Shown here: piece by piece, positions 12,014-22,778 of the stretch
Layout: every line of letters starts with the position of its first letter
Numbering within the stretch: the first letter of the stretch is position 1
NCBI GenBank assembly: GCA_950295325.1
Contig: OX485805.1
Coordinates: 9,920,501 to 9,984,500, forward strand
DNA length: 64,000 bases
Reading direction: 5' to 3'
Source: Polytrichum commune
Lineage: Eukaryota; Streptophyta; Polytrichopsida; Polytrichales; Polytrichaceae
Translations under genes and position numbers: made by a program
Notes under the pieces: generated by a model
What the model saw: only the letters and a program-made list of their open reading frames with translations
What the model was told of the DNA's origin: nothing
Databases searched by the model: none

Positions 12014-13110
12014 TCTGCTAGCTCAAAGTCCAATGTGGGTGCCATTGCGGGAGGTGTGGCTGGAGGCATTCTTGTCATTGTGATCATTATGATGTTGATT
12101 AATTTATTGCCTTTGCTTGAAGAAAAAAACTCTTTCGTATAGCAAACCCTCCCAACCACATGGAGGTATTCAAATTTTCATAGCCACTAAAAACTCCTTC
12201 ATGAGATGATTTGGACCATAGTGATATGTAGTTCTGGTGGCTAACATTCACAAATGTTTTAGTGCATTTTCGAATTATTCATGGACACATATATTTACTA
12301 ACTGATGGTTTGAGTGGATAGATGAAGAAGAGGCATCCTCATGCCTTAGTTCCAATGGAACCAAGTACACATTTGCACAGGTCAATGCATGAACAAATAA
12401 CAATGCAAGACTCCTTGACAGAGGAAGATTCGGTCCGGTGTATTATGGAAAATTACCTAGTGGACAAGAAGTAGCTGTTAAAGTTTCTGCCAAAGGGTCT
12501 CCCCAAGGGACTCACGAGTTTCTCAATGAGGTAGGTCTATTTTCTTGAACAATGAATGTAATAGGTAGACCATTTGTGACTGTTGAGGTTAGTGCTTGGT
12601 TTTCCTAGATCTCAACCAACTCTTCTAAACCTTGTTTAGAGTAAGTTTTTTCCTTTAAGTGTACAAACTGGGATAGTTGAAGGTTATAGAGATTTTCGCT
12701 GGGAGACTTTTAGTTGTTATAAAATGGCATTCCCACATCCCAGCCAGAGTTCATCGATGCATAGAGATATATTATAATTGAACTCGCAAGGTGCCTTGTG
12801 TCATTGGAGAACATTCCTTTCTTCCGACTACCGTTTTGGTAGAGGGCATTGACCTTCCACGTGAAGAGGTCTTGAGTTACATCATAACCTTTAGATGTGT
12901 ATCCTTGTTGTAGATTTTTGAAATTTTTGGTTGAAAACCTTTGTTGATGAGCAGAGAGTTGTTGTGTAGATTGAGCTCTTAACCATAATTCATTATAAGA
13001 ATTTGGTGTCTTTGATGGGCTACTGTCAAGAAGGTGACTGTCTCATTTTGTTTTAGGAGTATATGCCTAATGGCAAAGTACATGAACATCTTACGGTACA
13101 TATGATAAAT
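11999..13110 (+). pseudogene. Receptor-like kinase pseudogene (transmembrane helix and N-lobe only)
   Basis: The frame from 11,999 reads through NVGAIAGGVAGG and a hydrophobic run (ILVIVIIMML), a typical single-pass helix of plant receptor kinases. A stop follows near 12,140. Kinase subdomain I-II follows at about 12,355-12,531: GRFGPVYYGKLPSGQEVAVK then QGTHEFLNEV, ending at donor GAG|GTAGGT. After an intron, about 12,975-13,098 encodes LVSLMGYCQEGD and EYMPNGKVHEHL, with a TAG where Val or Tyr normally precedes EYMPNG. A TGA also interrupts the stretch before the Gly loop. The catalytic loop and the extracellular domain are absent. Family knowledge places it among plant LRR-type kinases. 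It is a non-functional fragment. Confidence 0.8.
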
Positions 13111-13362
13111 TCCTTCAAATTCCCATAAGTTAACATGATGGATGTGTATCCTGCTCTCCCCGAGGATCAATGAAGACTTGATCAATGGGTAGGTTTATCA
13201 TTTTCTGAGGCAACTTCTGACATTCCTAATAATCGGCACTTGCACCAATATACAAGTCTAAAGGCTTTCACGAGACAAGCGTGTTTGAAATTTGGTGGTT
13301 AGGGTTTAGGGTTTATGAAATTAATGGTTCTGATTCTTTTAAGTATCCTTAGAGCACCATCA
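13111..13362. other. Spacer with a short telomere-like motif
   Basis: There is no gene. About 13,295-13,312 contains TTAGGGTTTAGGG, the plant telomere unit in two partial copies. Confidence 0.5.
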
Positions 13363-14741
13363 CTAGGGACACACCAAATGGGCCTCTATTGTTGGCTTTT
13401 CTAGCCTAATGGGGCAAGATGGAATGCTTATTTCACCATTTATTTATATATTCTTCACTGATCACCGATTATGGCGTAGAGGAGAGGTCTTAAGAAACCT
13501 ACGACTTTTGAAAAAACCTGGCATTTGGTGTGTAAAAGGACTTTGAAGACCTCTCCCCATGTTCGCAACTCCCGTATTATATGGTCCTTATTATAATTAC
13601 TTATAATGCATTTCACAGTTTCACTCCAATCTCGAGTGATATAATTTGTTTTAATGTAGGAAACTCTTGTAGCCCTTCTAACAAGAAATTCAAAAATGTA
13701 ATTATATATAGGAAACGAATATTCCTTGAAGCATATAATTGCATAAAAAACTAATTATATGAGTTTTTAATATAGGTACCATAGGCCAAACTACCCAACT
13801 CTTTGGGATTTTTAATTTTTAAAATTAATATTTTAAAATTATAAATAAAGCATTGCCAATGAATTTTAATATTCCTTGGAGGTAACTACTCGTGTGGATC
13901 TTTTAGAATTAGACGCTTTACATGGTTTTCTTTATATACGTTGTGGAGAATTTTTTGTTATTAAATATGCAACCCAACTTTTTCTACATCTCATTTTATT
14001 TAATTTGGTCGTCACCCAACGTTTTGATCCTTTTATTTTTGTATATTTTGATATAATTTTTACAAAACTTGACCTCTAAGCCGTTTTAATGCTGATGCCC
14101 CTTGCGTATAATATGGGAGTTGCGTACCCAAGTTGGTATTACGAAGGATAAGTCATCTAGAAGCTGGGAGCTTCGCTGATCCTGGACCTCTCCCATGCCA
14201 TAATGAATGGCCAATGCACATCTGTTTGAATACAAAGGAAGACCTATAGGTGGTGGTGGTAGTGGTGATAGTGGTGAGGTTGTCACTTTGCCATTCCCTA
14301 CCGTTATTGCCAAAACAAATAGCTTTACAATAAAATAAAAATAAAAATGTCACATGCTAAAGATTCCTCTCCAAATAAACACGTAACAATGAAAAAGAGA
14401 AATAGAGGTGGAAAGGTGGAAAGGTGGAGGGACTACGAGTGCAGAAGATGGGTATGGTGGGGGGAATCCGGGGGAGGTCATGGGCATGAAATCAAGGTGA
14501 CAACCATGGCATGGACATATGTGTACATGCATTTGGCGGGTATGCATGGGCATGGAGGACATATGATTGCATGGGCTTAGGGGGTTGGGGTGGCATGGGA
14601 TATTAATTTAAATGCACATGTTCAATGGATTGGGACAACATGGATCATAGCTATTTTTGGAGACATGCAGTGAGACAAACATTCCGCCTTGCCCCATAAA
14701 GCTAGAAAGCCGATGATGGAGGCATGTTTGGTGTGATCTAG
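13363..14741. mobile_element. Putative DNA transposon with long terminal inverted repeats, no recognisable transposase
   Basis: About 75 bp at 13,363-13,440 (ctagggacacaccaaatggg ... tggggcaagatggaatg) matches, inverted, 14,660-14,741 (read on minus: ctagatcacaccaaacatgc ... tggggcaaggcggaatg). I judge the arms roughly 75-80% alike by eye. The inside (about 1.2 kb) is AT-rich and has no recognisable protein; small frames at 13,876-14,079 and 14,086-14,353 show no motif. No target-site duplication was identified with confidence. It is best read as a non-autonomous TIR element whose superfamily cannot be assigned. Confidence 0.6.
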
Positions 14742-14801
14742 GTGGGGGACATTCTCACATGTAATGTTATGCACCTCTCATATGAGGTCCCATATGAGGT
14801 A

Positions 14802-16342
14802 CAGTCTAACCTCGTTAGTAGGACACTCGTTTATAGGACACCCTCGATATTGCGACACACTTTTGCGCGACCAAACTTTCTAGTTCAAAACTCCCTCTAT
14901 ACGACTACGACACTCAATAATACGACATTCAAAATCCCCATTTTGTTATATTAAAGAGGTAATTGATGCTAAAATTCCTTTCATCTATTTTATGTACATC
15001 TAAAATACATCGATTTTCACTTGGGAACTACTTGGGAACTTCATTTATCATTGGGAACTCAATGATAATTAGGGTTACTAGTGTAGAATGGACTTGGTTA
15101 GGGTTAGAGTGGCCTCCTTCCTACTCTTTTGTCATATTATGAGCTTGAAGATGTTTATAACATGGATGAGATTGGATTGTATTTTAGAGCACATCCTAAT
15201 AAAACATTAGCACAAGGGAAGGTTAAGGGTCGGAAGTTACTGAAGGAGCGTGTAACACTTACTCTTGTTGTTAATTCAACTGGGACTGTTAAGTTGAAGT
15301 TACTTGTGATTTATATGTCTAAGCAACCACAATATTTTGGAAGGTGGCAACCTCATGAATATGTTCGGTGGCACTCAAGTAAAACAACTTGGATGAAGGG
15401 GGATATAGTTGAAGCTTGGATTTTGCAACTCAACAATCAATTCAAAGGCCAAAATCGAAATGTGATTATGATTTTGGATAATGCATCTTCATATGTTGTT
15501 AGCTCTTCCAAATTTGGTAAGTCTCGTGGTTTTACAACCTTGGAAATGAGCAACTTGACTTTGGTATTCTTTCCTCCCAATGTTACAAGCGTAGTTCAAC
15601 CTTTGGATCAAGGTATAATAACATCTTTCAAAATTCACTACAAGAATAAACTTTTGCAGTGGGTTTTATCAGAGTATGATGATGCTACATTGAAGGACTT
15701 GAAGAAGGTGGTGCCCAACATCAGACATGCTATCATGTGGAGTTATGAAGTATGAAACAAATAGTCAAGAATTGTTAGAGGATGGCGTGTATATTACTTG
15801 CAACATGGAATGTTGATTTTCCCCTAGTTGATGAAAGGGAGAAGAATAAAATGCAAGACGAATCAGATGAACTTGGTGCTCTGATTTCAAAGTTGCGATT
15901 GGGTGATGATGAGGTGTCAATCGAGACTTACATTCAAATGGAAAGGGAAGAAATTACCGAGCTAGAATTGATTACTGATGAGTTGATGGATGCTACTTTG
16001 GGAATAAATTGTGCTTTATAAATAAACAAAGCTTTGATCTTAATGTTGATCTACATTCAGTAGATGTGGATGATGTTGCTCCACCTACAGTTAAGCTTAG
16101 TGATGCTAAACGTCATGCATTATTGTTAACACTATATTCGTTAATTTGGGAATTTTTCAGCATTTTGAGACATTTACAAACAGAAGAACATGGATAAAAT
16201 CACAAAGATGTTGGAGAATGTTGTGAGATACAAATACTTTGAAGCGGACATTCATGTCAAGAACCCAATTAAGAACTCGTATCAAGATGATTTAGATAGG
16301 ACAATCCAAACATTAGACCATATTGAAAGGAAAATCATATAA
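14802..16342 (+). mobile_element. pogo/Tigger-like (Tc1/mariner superfamily) transposon, decayed
   Basis: The left end, from 14,802 beside a TA, reads CAGTCTAACCTCGTTAG and then ggacactcgtttatag, which resembles pogo/Tigger terminal sequence. The transposase core (15,129-15,755) has the three acidic residues of a DDD-type DDE_1 endonuclease in context: YNMDEIGLYF, VIMILDNASSY and VVQPLDQGIITSFK. The frame breaks near 15,750, has a TAG at about 15,777, and resumes (WNVDFPLVDE ... IQMEREEITELE) to 16,018. After another shift it ends in a coiled-coil-like tail (to TAA at 16,342). The CENP-B-type DNA-binding half before 15,129 and the right terminal repeat were not found. It is an inactive relic. 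Confidence 0.8.
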
Positions 16343-18124
16343 CAATCATAATATTGCAAATAGAATATACAACGTATGGCATGTAAATTAAATAGCATGC
16401 TAACGCCACACATTCATTGGATAGTGCGACCTAAAATCATGATCATGTCTATGGCCCAAACCCCTACGCCTACGATGGCCTATCTAGCTTTGGAGACCGC
16501 ATCTTTTTCTTTTGCCGCCGATTCTTTTGCTCACATGGCTTCAACATTCTTGAAAATCTCTTCCCCGTGACTATAGCCAAGGTCAAGGCCGGGGCCCACC
16601 ATAACACATTTTGGAGTCTGTTGACCGCCCGAATTATACAACGAAGAATTCGAATACGATGAAGTGGATTGTCTTGCATTTATGGGCATGGCGTACAAAC
16701 ACTCCAACTCGATGGACGCATTGGACCGCGGAGGTTTAGGGTTGGACGCAACCTGCAACGCATTAGACCAAGAAAACATATGTTAGTTTGAGGAGAAAGA
16801 CTTAAATATGTTACACGCTCCTTTTAGGATGGAAGGACTGTAATGTGTGGTTTAGCCATGGGCGGGGGGTCACCTTGGCACAAGGGGCGCTCGCGTCCGA
16901 GTTGGCGAGGAGGGACAAAGTGTTCCGCAAAGGAGTAGGGAGGGGTCCACTCTTTGCACGCCGAGCGTCCATCCGTAGCTGCCGTTGAGGTGTAATACTG
17001 CCGTGGGGCCGAGAGGGGGACGCCCGGACGCAGTTGCGCTCTATGCCCTTGAGTGGTGACAGAGACGGAGATTGTTGAAATATTTGCTTGGGTGGGGGGG
17101 CTATCGACGACGCCGACATCAAGAGGCTCCTTGGAGTAGTCAATGGTAGACGCTGCATTGTAAACGGTCTTACAAAAAGAAGTTTTCCAAGTTTGAGTCA
17201 CTGACGATCTATAGCGAGGGCTCCAAACGATGATGCCAATATAAAAACAAAAAAAAAACAAAGGGAAGGGGAGAGGGAGCATGTGAAAATCGATATACAT
17301 TTGAAGTGAATTTATTATATTTTGCGTGAGTGTACAACTCTTTGTACATATAGTCCCTCGGATCCATGTATCTCTTGTCTATTGGATTACAACTTAGGAA
17401 TTGGGGCATAGGTAGTCCGCTCCCCACGAGTGTCTGAAGGTATTTAATGAGGTCAAACAAAAAGCGGTCTTGGACCTTCCCAACCGTCCATGTAGGGCAA
17501 ACTATGAAGTTGGAGGTCGGGTTCAAAATGTTTTTGGAAGCGCCGTCATCCACCATTAGCGGGTTGTCATGGGTGGGGCGAAAGTCGTAGGGACAACTGA
17601 CCATAGAGGGACGCTGGTCCCATATAATTGGCTTCAAGACCTTAAGATATTGATTTATCGCGGGGTTGTTGAGCTTCTTAACAACCCTGATGTCGAGGGT
17701 GTATACTCTTACAGGGGCTCTTGTCCTATGACCAAGCAAGGGGGTTGGAGGCCCTTAAAGATGAATTCCACAACTACATGGGTGTTCTTGGACTTCATGG
17801 AGTTCCACACGATCACCCGCCATTTCAATAGGGCGATCTGCAGGAAGCTCCGAAGACATGGCCGGAGGTACACAAACTTGCTTTTGATATACATGAGGGG
17901 GGAGGGGCATCGTAGTTCGCGTCCTCAGGCTTGCACAAATGCATTGTGGGGACCCTGGGACAATGCACACATTGGACAAGGACCCCATTGAGGTCTAACA
18001 CCAAGAATCGGGTCTTAGGCGGCAAAGGTGGCGCAGGTAAAATCGGGTGGGGGGGGGGGCACCACATTGTCCTCCACGCTTCTGGGAGCGGAGCAGTGGG
18101 AGCCGCAACACTATGCTCCAAGCC
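16343..18124 (-). pseudogene. FCP1-like (HAD superfamily) phosphatase-domain pseudogene, copy 1
   Basis: The main exon starts at 18,124 after acceptor CTCCGTAG. The FCP1-type core begins RFLVLDLNGVLVQ: the nucleophile Asp is present but the second Asp of the DxD signature is Asn, as in some plant relatives. It continues LRPCLRSFLQ, VIVWNSMKSKN and, further on, MVDDGASKNILNP, the second HAD Asp pair. Two frameshifts, near 17,900 (a C-rich run; copy 2 at 61.6 kb has the intact frame) and near 17,725, place these blocks in three frames, so the gene is broken. Downstream are Pro/Ser-rich frames and one clear acceptor (GCGTTGCAG, about 16,750) before a last exon. The family dephosphorylates proteins such as the RNA polymerase II tail. 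This copy is probably dead. Confidence 0.7.
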
Positions 18125-19690
18125 CTACGGAGACGATTGAGAGAAATGGGGGGACGGCTATGTCATGCTATGTCCACATGAAGCATTACAAATTTTTTTG
18201 GTGCAAATACAAAAACAATTGAACCAATGGTGGCAACAAAAATATACGAGGGGAAAAAACACACAAGATGCATTTGAACACAAAAGCAAACATACATGGA
18301 CCAAATATAATGATTTTATTTAACAATGCTCTTTGTACAATTTGCATGGGGGGATCCACGTTGAACGAGCCATTCACACTTTCCTAATTGTACATCTACA
18401 AAATTGCTTGTGTGCCGCCAAGATTGAGCATAGTCAAGCGCATGGCGACATAGGGATCGGTGGGGATGAAGGGCGCAAGTGCAGGCATGGGTGGGGGTGG
18501 GGGGCAATTCCTCCTAGCTAAGGGGACATGACCACGCCAACAAGACAATGACCCAGGGAGTTTGGGTCGATCAACCCAAACTGGGAGGTCAACATATTAC
18601 CTCATCCTGGTCATGCCTGGACGTTGTGGAAGCCTCCACCGTCCCCACTGCCCCACCTCTCTTGTCACCGCCTTCTCCGACGACGTCAACAACCTGCTCC
18701 TGCAAAGACTCAGTATCAGGCCTTTGTCCTAACCCAACCTTCGCATGTGCATCATGCATGGGTTCATCAATTTGGTTAGGAGCAGAAATATCACCAGACT
18801 TTTGCGGGCCTTCAACATTTGACATGGTTGTGTCTCTTTGACACCCATGTTGGTCAAGGGGAGACTGAACTGCAACGGGGTTTGGGTCACCCGACCCAAA
18901 CTCTCCCGCATCAGGGGAGTCGTCTTGGGGCACTGCAGGGGCGGCTGGGTTTGGGTTGGGCGACCCAAACATCTTGGGGTTGTCATGTTGATGGGGTGGG
19001 GACATCACTGTGGGCGGCCGAAGTGGTGGGGGGGGGGGGGGCAAAGGGGAGGAAACCCTGGGGATGCACCAGAGGTTGGGGTTGTCCACTTGTTGGACCG
19101 GGGCGTACGGACGGTTGTGGGGCCGCATCATGTGCTGGAAGGTGAATGACGGCTACAAGACGGACTACTAAGGGATGTTTTGCACAGGGAAACCGGGGGG
19201 AAAGTGTGGAAAAGAGCTCAAGGGAGCCACCCCAAAACCTTGAGCCCACATTCCTTGTATCACCTGTGAGATCAAGTCCGCACTGGACGGGGGTTGCGCC
19301 ATCGCCCTTTGTCACTCCTGCTCCAACAGGAAAACCCTCAACTCTGCAACTTCGTTTCATACCGAGGGTTATTATGCGGAAACCCTCTACAAGCGGACGC
19401 GTTGCTCTTCGTCCCTCATCATCTTCTCATTAGCCTCTTGCACAGTGAGGACTTTGGGTTTCACCCTCACCATGCCTGCGAACACTATAGGGGAGGATGA
19501 TCCGACCTAAGCCGTTTGGTGAGCTCCATGTCGCCCTCGTCCTCGTTGCTTGTGGCAATGGTCTTTTCCATTGCATAGTCGCCGTAGAGTTTTTTCCCCT
19601 TTAGCCTCCTCCTCTCCCTAAACGTGGCAGTCGCGTCCCTTGAGTACATATCCTTCGCATTGTCCACCGTGAGGACGGGTCACCAGCTTG

Positions 19691-21440
19691 TATGAGCCCA
19701 AAATGGTTGCTCATATTTGTTTTATGCTTAGAATTTACTTAGAATTGCATTTGAAGTTGTTATTGAAACAATCAAAAGTATAAAAAGAGTGAGGCTTGGT
19801 GTGGATTTATGTTTAGGCCTTAAGCTTATTTTGTGTGGTTAGTTAGAAGCTTAGTGGCATTAGGGATTGCTTTGGTTAAGTGAGTGGTGTTTGAGAGGCA
19901 AGGGGAAGGGCCTTGGATTTAAATGTTTGAATTAAAACATGTTCTTGTTGGTTTAGGGGGTGAGGGTTTAGTGGATAGGATAAGGTCCTACTAAGTAGGA
20001 GAGGGTTAAGGAGCTTGTGGTTTTGGGAGCCTCTCCCCTTTTTCTCTTCTCTCTCCTTTTTTTTTTTTCCCTTCCTCTCCTCTCTCTTTCTCTCCTCTCG
20101 AGGTTCTTGAGCTCTTAGAGCTAGAAATATGTGTGAATCAGGTAAGGAGGTTTTAGGGGAATTAGTGAAATTAAGTAAGGAAATTAGGTAGGGGGTTTGG
20201 GAAATTAGTGGAATTAGGTAGGAGCTTAGTGGGATTTACTAGGAAGCTGGTCATTAGACGGCCAAGGTGTTGGTTAGACTGCCGAGGTTACTACTGGAGA
20301 TGCCCAAAGTGCTGGTTAGACTGCCGAGGTTACTGCTGGAGCTGCCCAAGGTGCTGGTGATTAGATGGCCAAGGTGCTGGTTAGACTGCCAAGGTTACTA
20401 CTGGATACGCCCAAGGCTGCTGGTCATTAGACGCCCAAGGTGCTGGTTAGACTGCCGAGGTTACTATTGGATACGCCCAAGGCTGCTGGTCATTAGACGG
20501 CCGAGGTTACTGCTAGAGCTGCCCAAGGTGCTGGTCATTAGACGCCCAAGGTGTTGGTTAGACTGCCGAGGTTACTGCTGGAGCTGCCCAAGGTGTTGGT
20601 CATTAGACGGCCGAGGTGCTGGTTAGACTGCCGAGGTTACTACTGGAGATGCCCAAAGTGCTGGTTAGACTGCCAAGGTTACTGCTGGAGCTGCCCAAGG
20701 TGCTGGTGATTAGATGGCCAAGGTGTTGGTTAGACTGCCAAGGTTACTACTGGATACGCCCAAGGCTGCTGGTCATTAGACGCCCAAGGTGCTGGTTAGA
20801 CTGCCGAGGTTACTACTGGATACGCCCAAGGCTGCTGGTCATTAGACGGCCGAGGTTACTGCTGGAGCTGCCCAAGGTGCTGGTCATTAGACGGCCGAGG
20901 TGCTGGTTAGACTGCCGCGGTTACTGCTGGAGCTACCCAAGGTGCTGGTTAGACTACCGAGGTTACTACTGGAGCTGCCCAAGGCTGCTGGTCATTAGAC
21001 GGCCAAGTTGTTGGTTAGACTGCCGAGGTACTACTGGAGCTGCTCAAAGCCTACAAGGTGAATTTGGGGGCGGCTTCAAGGCTTAAGGCTCGTCATTGAG
21101 GGATTTAAGTAGATGGCTTAAGGGGGACCAAGGTGATATAGAGGGGGAAGCCGTGGTGCTACCTTAGGCTCGGGGATAGTTAGTTAATTAGGTTATTGCT
21201 TAATATTAGTTTAGATAATTAGCTCATTAGCAAGCTAGGAGAATGCTATGATTGTGATGATAGAGAAGAGCGTTTGTTAACGCTTGTAATATTATCGTGG
21301 AATGGATTGGTGTGCGAGATTTGATGGGAAATGTAATGGATTCTCACGAAGTTGGTAAGATGGAGTTATGGGAACACGAATGTGATATCCATTCCCTCAC
21401 CCGGACTAGGACGCTTAAGGGTGTGTGGTTTGGCCTCATA
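19691..21440 (+). mobile_element. Solo LTR (1750 bp) of the gypsy family, with 5-bp target duplication
   Basis: It begins TATGAGCCCAAAA and ends GGTTTGGCCTCATA, matching in reversed orientation the ends of the gypsy LTRs at 49.8-51.6 and 58.85-60.35 kb (block gacgcttaagggtg). The flanking GCTTG at 19,686-19,690 and 21,441-21,445 is a 5-bp target-site duplication. Joining the flanks restores a continuous exon region of gene A, so the insertion is later than that gene. There is no internal coding part, so the two LTRs have recombined. A large minisatellite fills its middle (20,267-21,060). Confidence 0.88.
20240..21065. repeat. Minisatellite inside the solo LTR
   Basis: Short units built from ggttagactgccgaggttac, tactggagctgcccaagg and tgctggtcattagacggcc repeat many times. 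A higher-order period of 349 bp is visible (20,267 matches 20,616). Long open frames through it (LVRLPRLLLE...) are products of the repeat. The intact gypsy LTRs carry a different minisatellite at a comparable place. Confidence 0.92.
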
Positions 21441-22778
21441 GCTTGCTTTGCGGGGTTGCCACCCACATAACTTTCTTCCGTTGAGGGACTTTGGATTCCT
21501 GCGTGAATCCCGTTGCCCCTTCCTCCACCTTGCCACTTGCTGCCTGGGATAGATTGCTCGGATGCAATCCGACCAGAGGTTCGAGAATTTGGACTGTGGC
21601 CCTCATGGCCATTTCTTTTGAGTTGATTCTCCTTGCCATATCCAGCGGGTCTTCACCCCCTTGAATTGTCTCTTCGACGTAGCTTCCCAGGATCCTGTCG
21701 AGGATGTCCATCTTCTTCACGAGTGATCTCTGGGTCTTGTAGAATTGAACATCAACATCCTCTATATAGGTGTATATGTTCAACCCCAAAATTTGCACAT
21801 TCCCATATCAATAATATAAGAATTATGCCAAAAAAAAGAAGAAAAAAGAAATAGGACAAGAAAACCAAAACAAAGGGACCCATCTAACAAAAAAAGAATG
21901 CCTAGTTTGGGTCGGTTGACCCAAACCAACACAACACCTAGTTTGGGTCAATTGACCCAAAGCGTGAACCAACTATTTAAAGTTACTTACCATGGTAGCA
22001 TAGACGGATTTGGAGTCCCCAAAGATGTTGAAGTTGCCGTCCCCTCTCCTAGTTAGAGTCCTCATCATCCGTAATTCATCTGCATGATAGTTTCCGTATT
22101 TGGCCTCGTTGTAGAGGCATTTGTTGGCACCCAACCTTTCTAGAACTCGGAAGAGTTTGTCCATCCAGGTTATAGGGTGGTTCTGCACCCTCGAGTCTGC
22201 ACCTTCAGCAACTCTGCTTTGTGCACAAAGTACAAACACAAGACGTTGGCGACCTTGGTTTTATTGTTCTTCAACGTAGTGTACGGCCCCTTTGCCGGTG
22301 CAGCAATGTAATGAGATTTCAAAGCTACAAAATTTTGCTGTACATTCTGCACAATCTCGTACACCTGCTCCGCCCTCATATCCTTGACTATCCACAACCA
22401 TATATAGAATTCCCTAAATTTGAGGTTCGCATAGTCGATGAACTTAGACATGAAGTTCTCATAGAACGGGGTGCTCATGGTGCTTTCAAATTAGCTTTCA
22501 GGAATGTTCCTGAAGTCTATCATTTCAAAGAGAAATCGGTCCTTTGCTTTTGTCCTTATCGCCATTCTGGCATCAACGCTAGGCCAGCCCTAGATATTCA
22601 AAGGCTCGAAGGTGATAAGGTTGAAATGCGCATCCCCTTCAAAACGGACAATCTTCTTCTCCTTTATGAAGTTGGAAAAAACACGCGTTGTATAATCTAG
22701 AAACGCCCGGTTCTTCTCACCGTTGACCAATTTGGACCTCATGAAGTCTTCCCCTGCCTCCCTAATCACAACCATCAT

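Larger units (their letters stand above)
18316..22778 (-). pseudogene. Multi-exon gene of unknown family (gene A), interrupted by a solo LTR
   Basis: I do not recognise the family. Blocks in order on minus: 22,778-22,590 (REAGEDFMRSK...), 22,478-22,170 (FREFYIWLWIVKDMRAEQ...), 22,170-21,993 ending ATG|GTAAGT, then 21,798 down to the LTR edge at 21,441. The same exon continues after the LTR (19,690 to about 19,485, KDMYSRDATATFRERRRLK). Next comes a Pro-rich exon (about 19,160-18,590) whose homologue lies at 60,436-60,969, with a conserved donor after GAG. A terminal exon, about 18,520-18,316, contains NFVDVQLG. In-frame stops near 22,600 and 22,490, a frame change near 22,200 and the inserted LTR mark it as a pseudogene. 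P1 palindromes occur in an intron (21,904, 21,944) and in frame in the Pro-rich exon (18,888, 18,948). Confidence 0.55.

Noticed and set aside
20267-21086. Long plus-strand frames (LVRLPRLLLE repeats)
   Set aside because: They are translation of the LTR minisatellite. The 349-bp period explains the duplicate frames.
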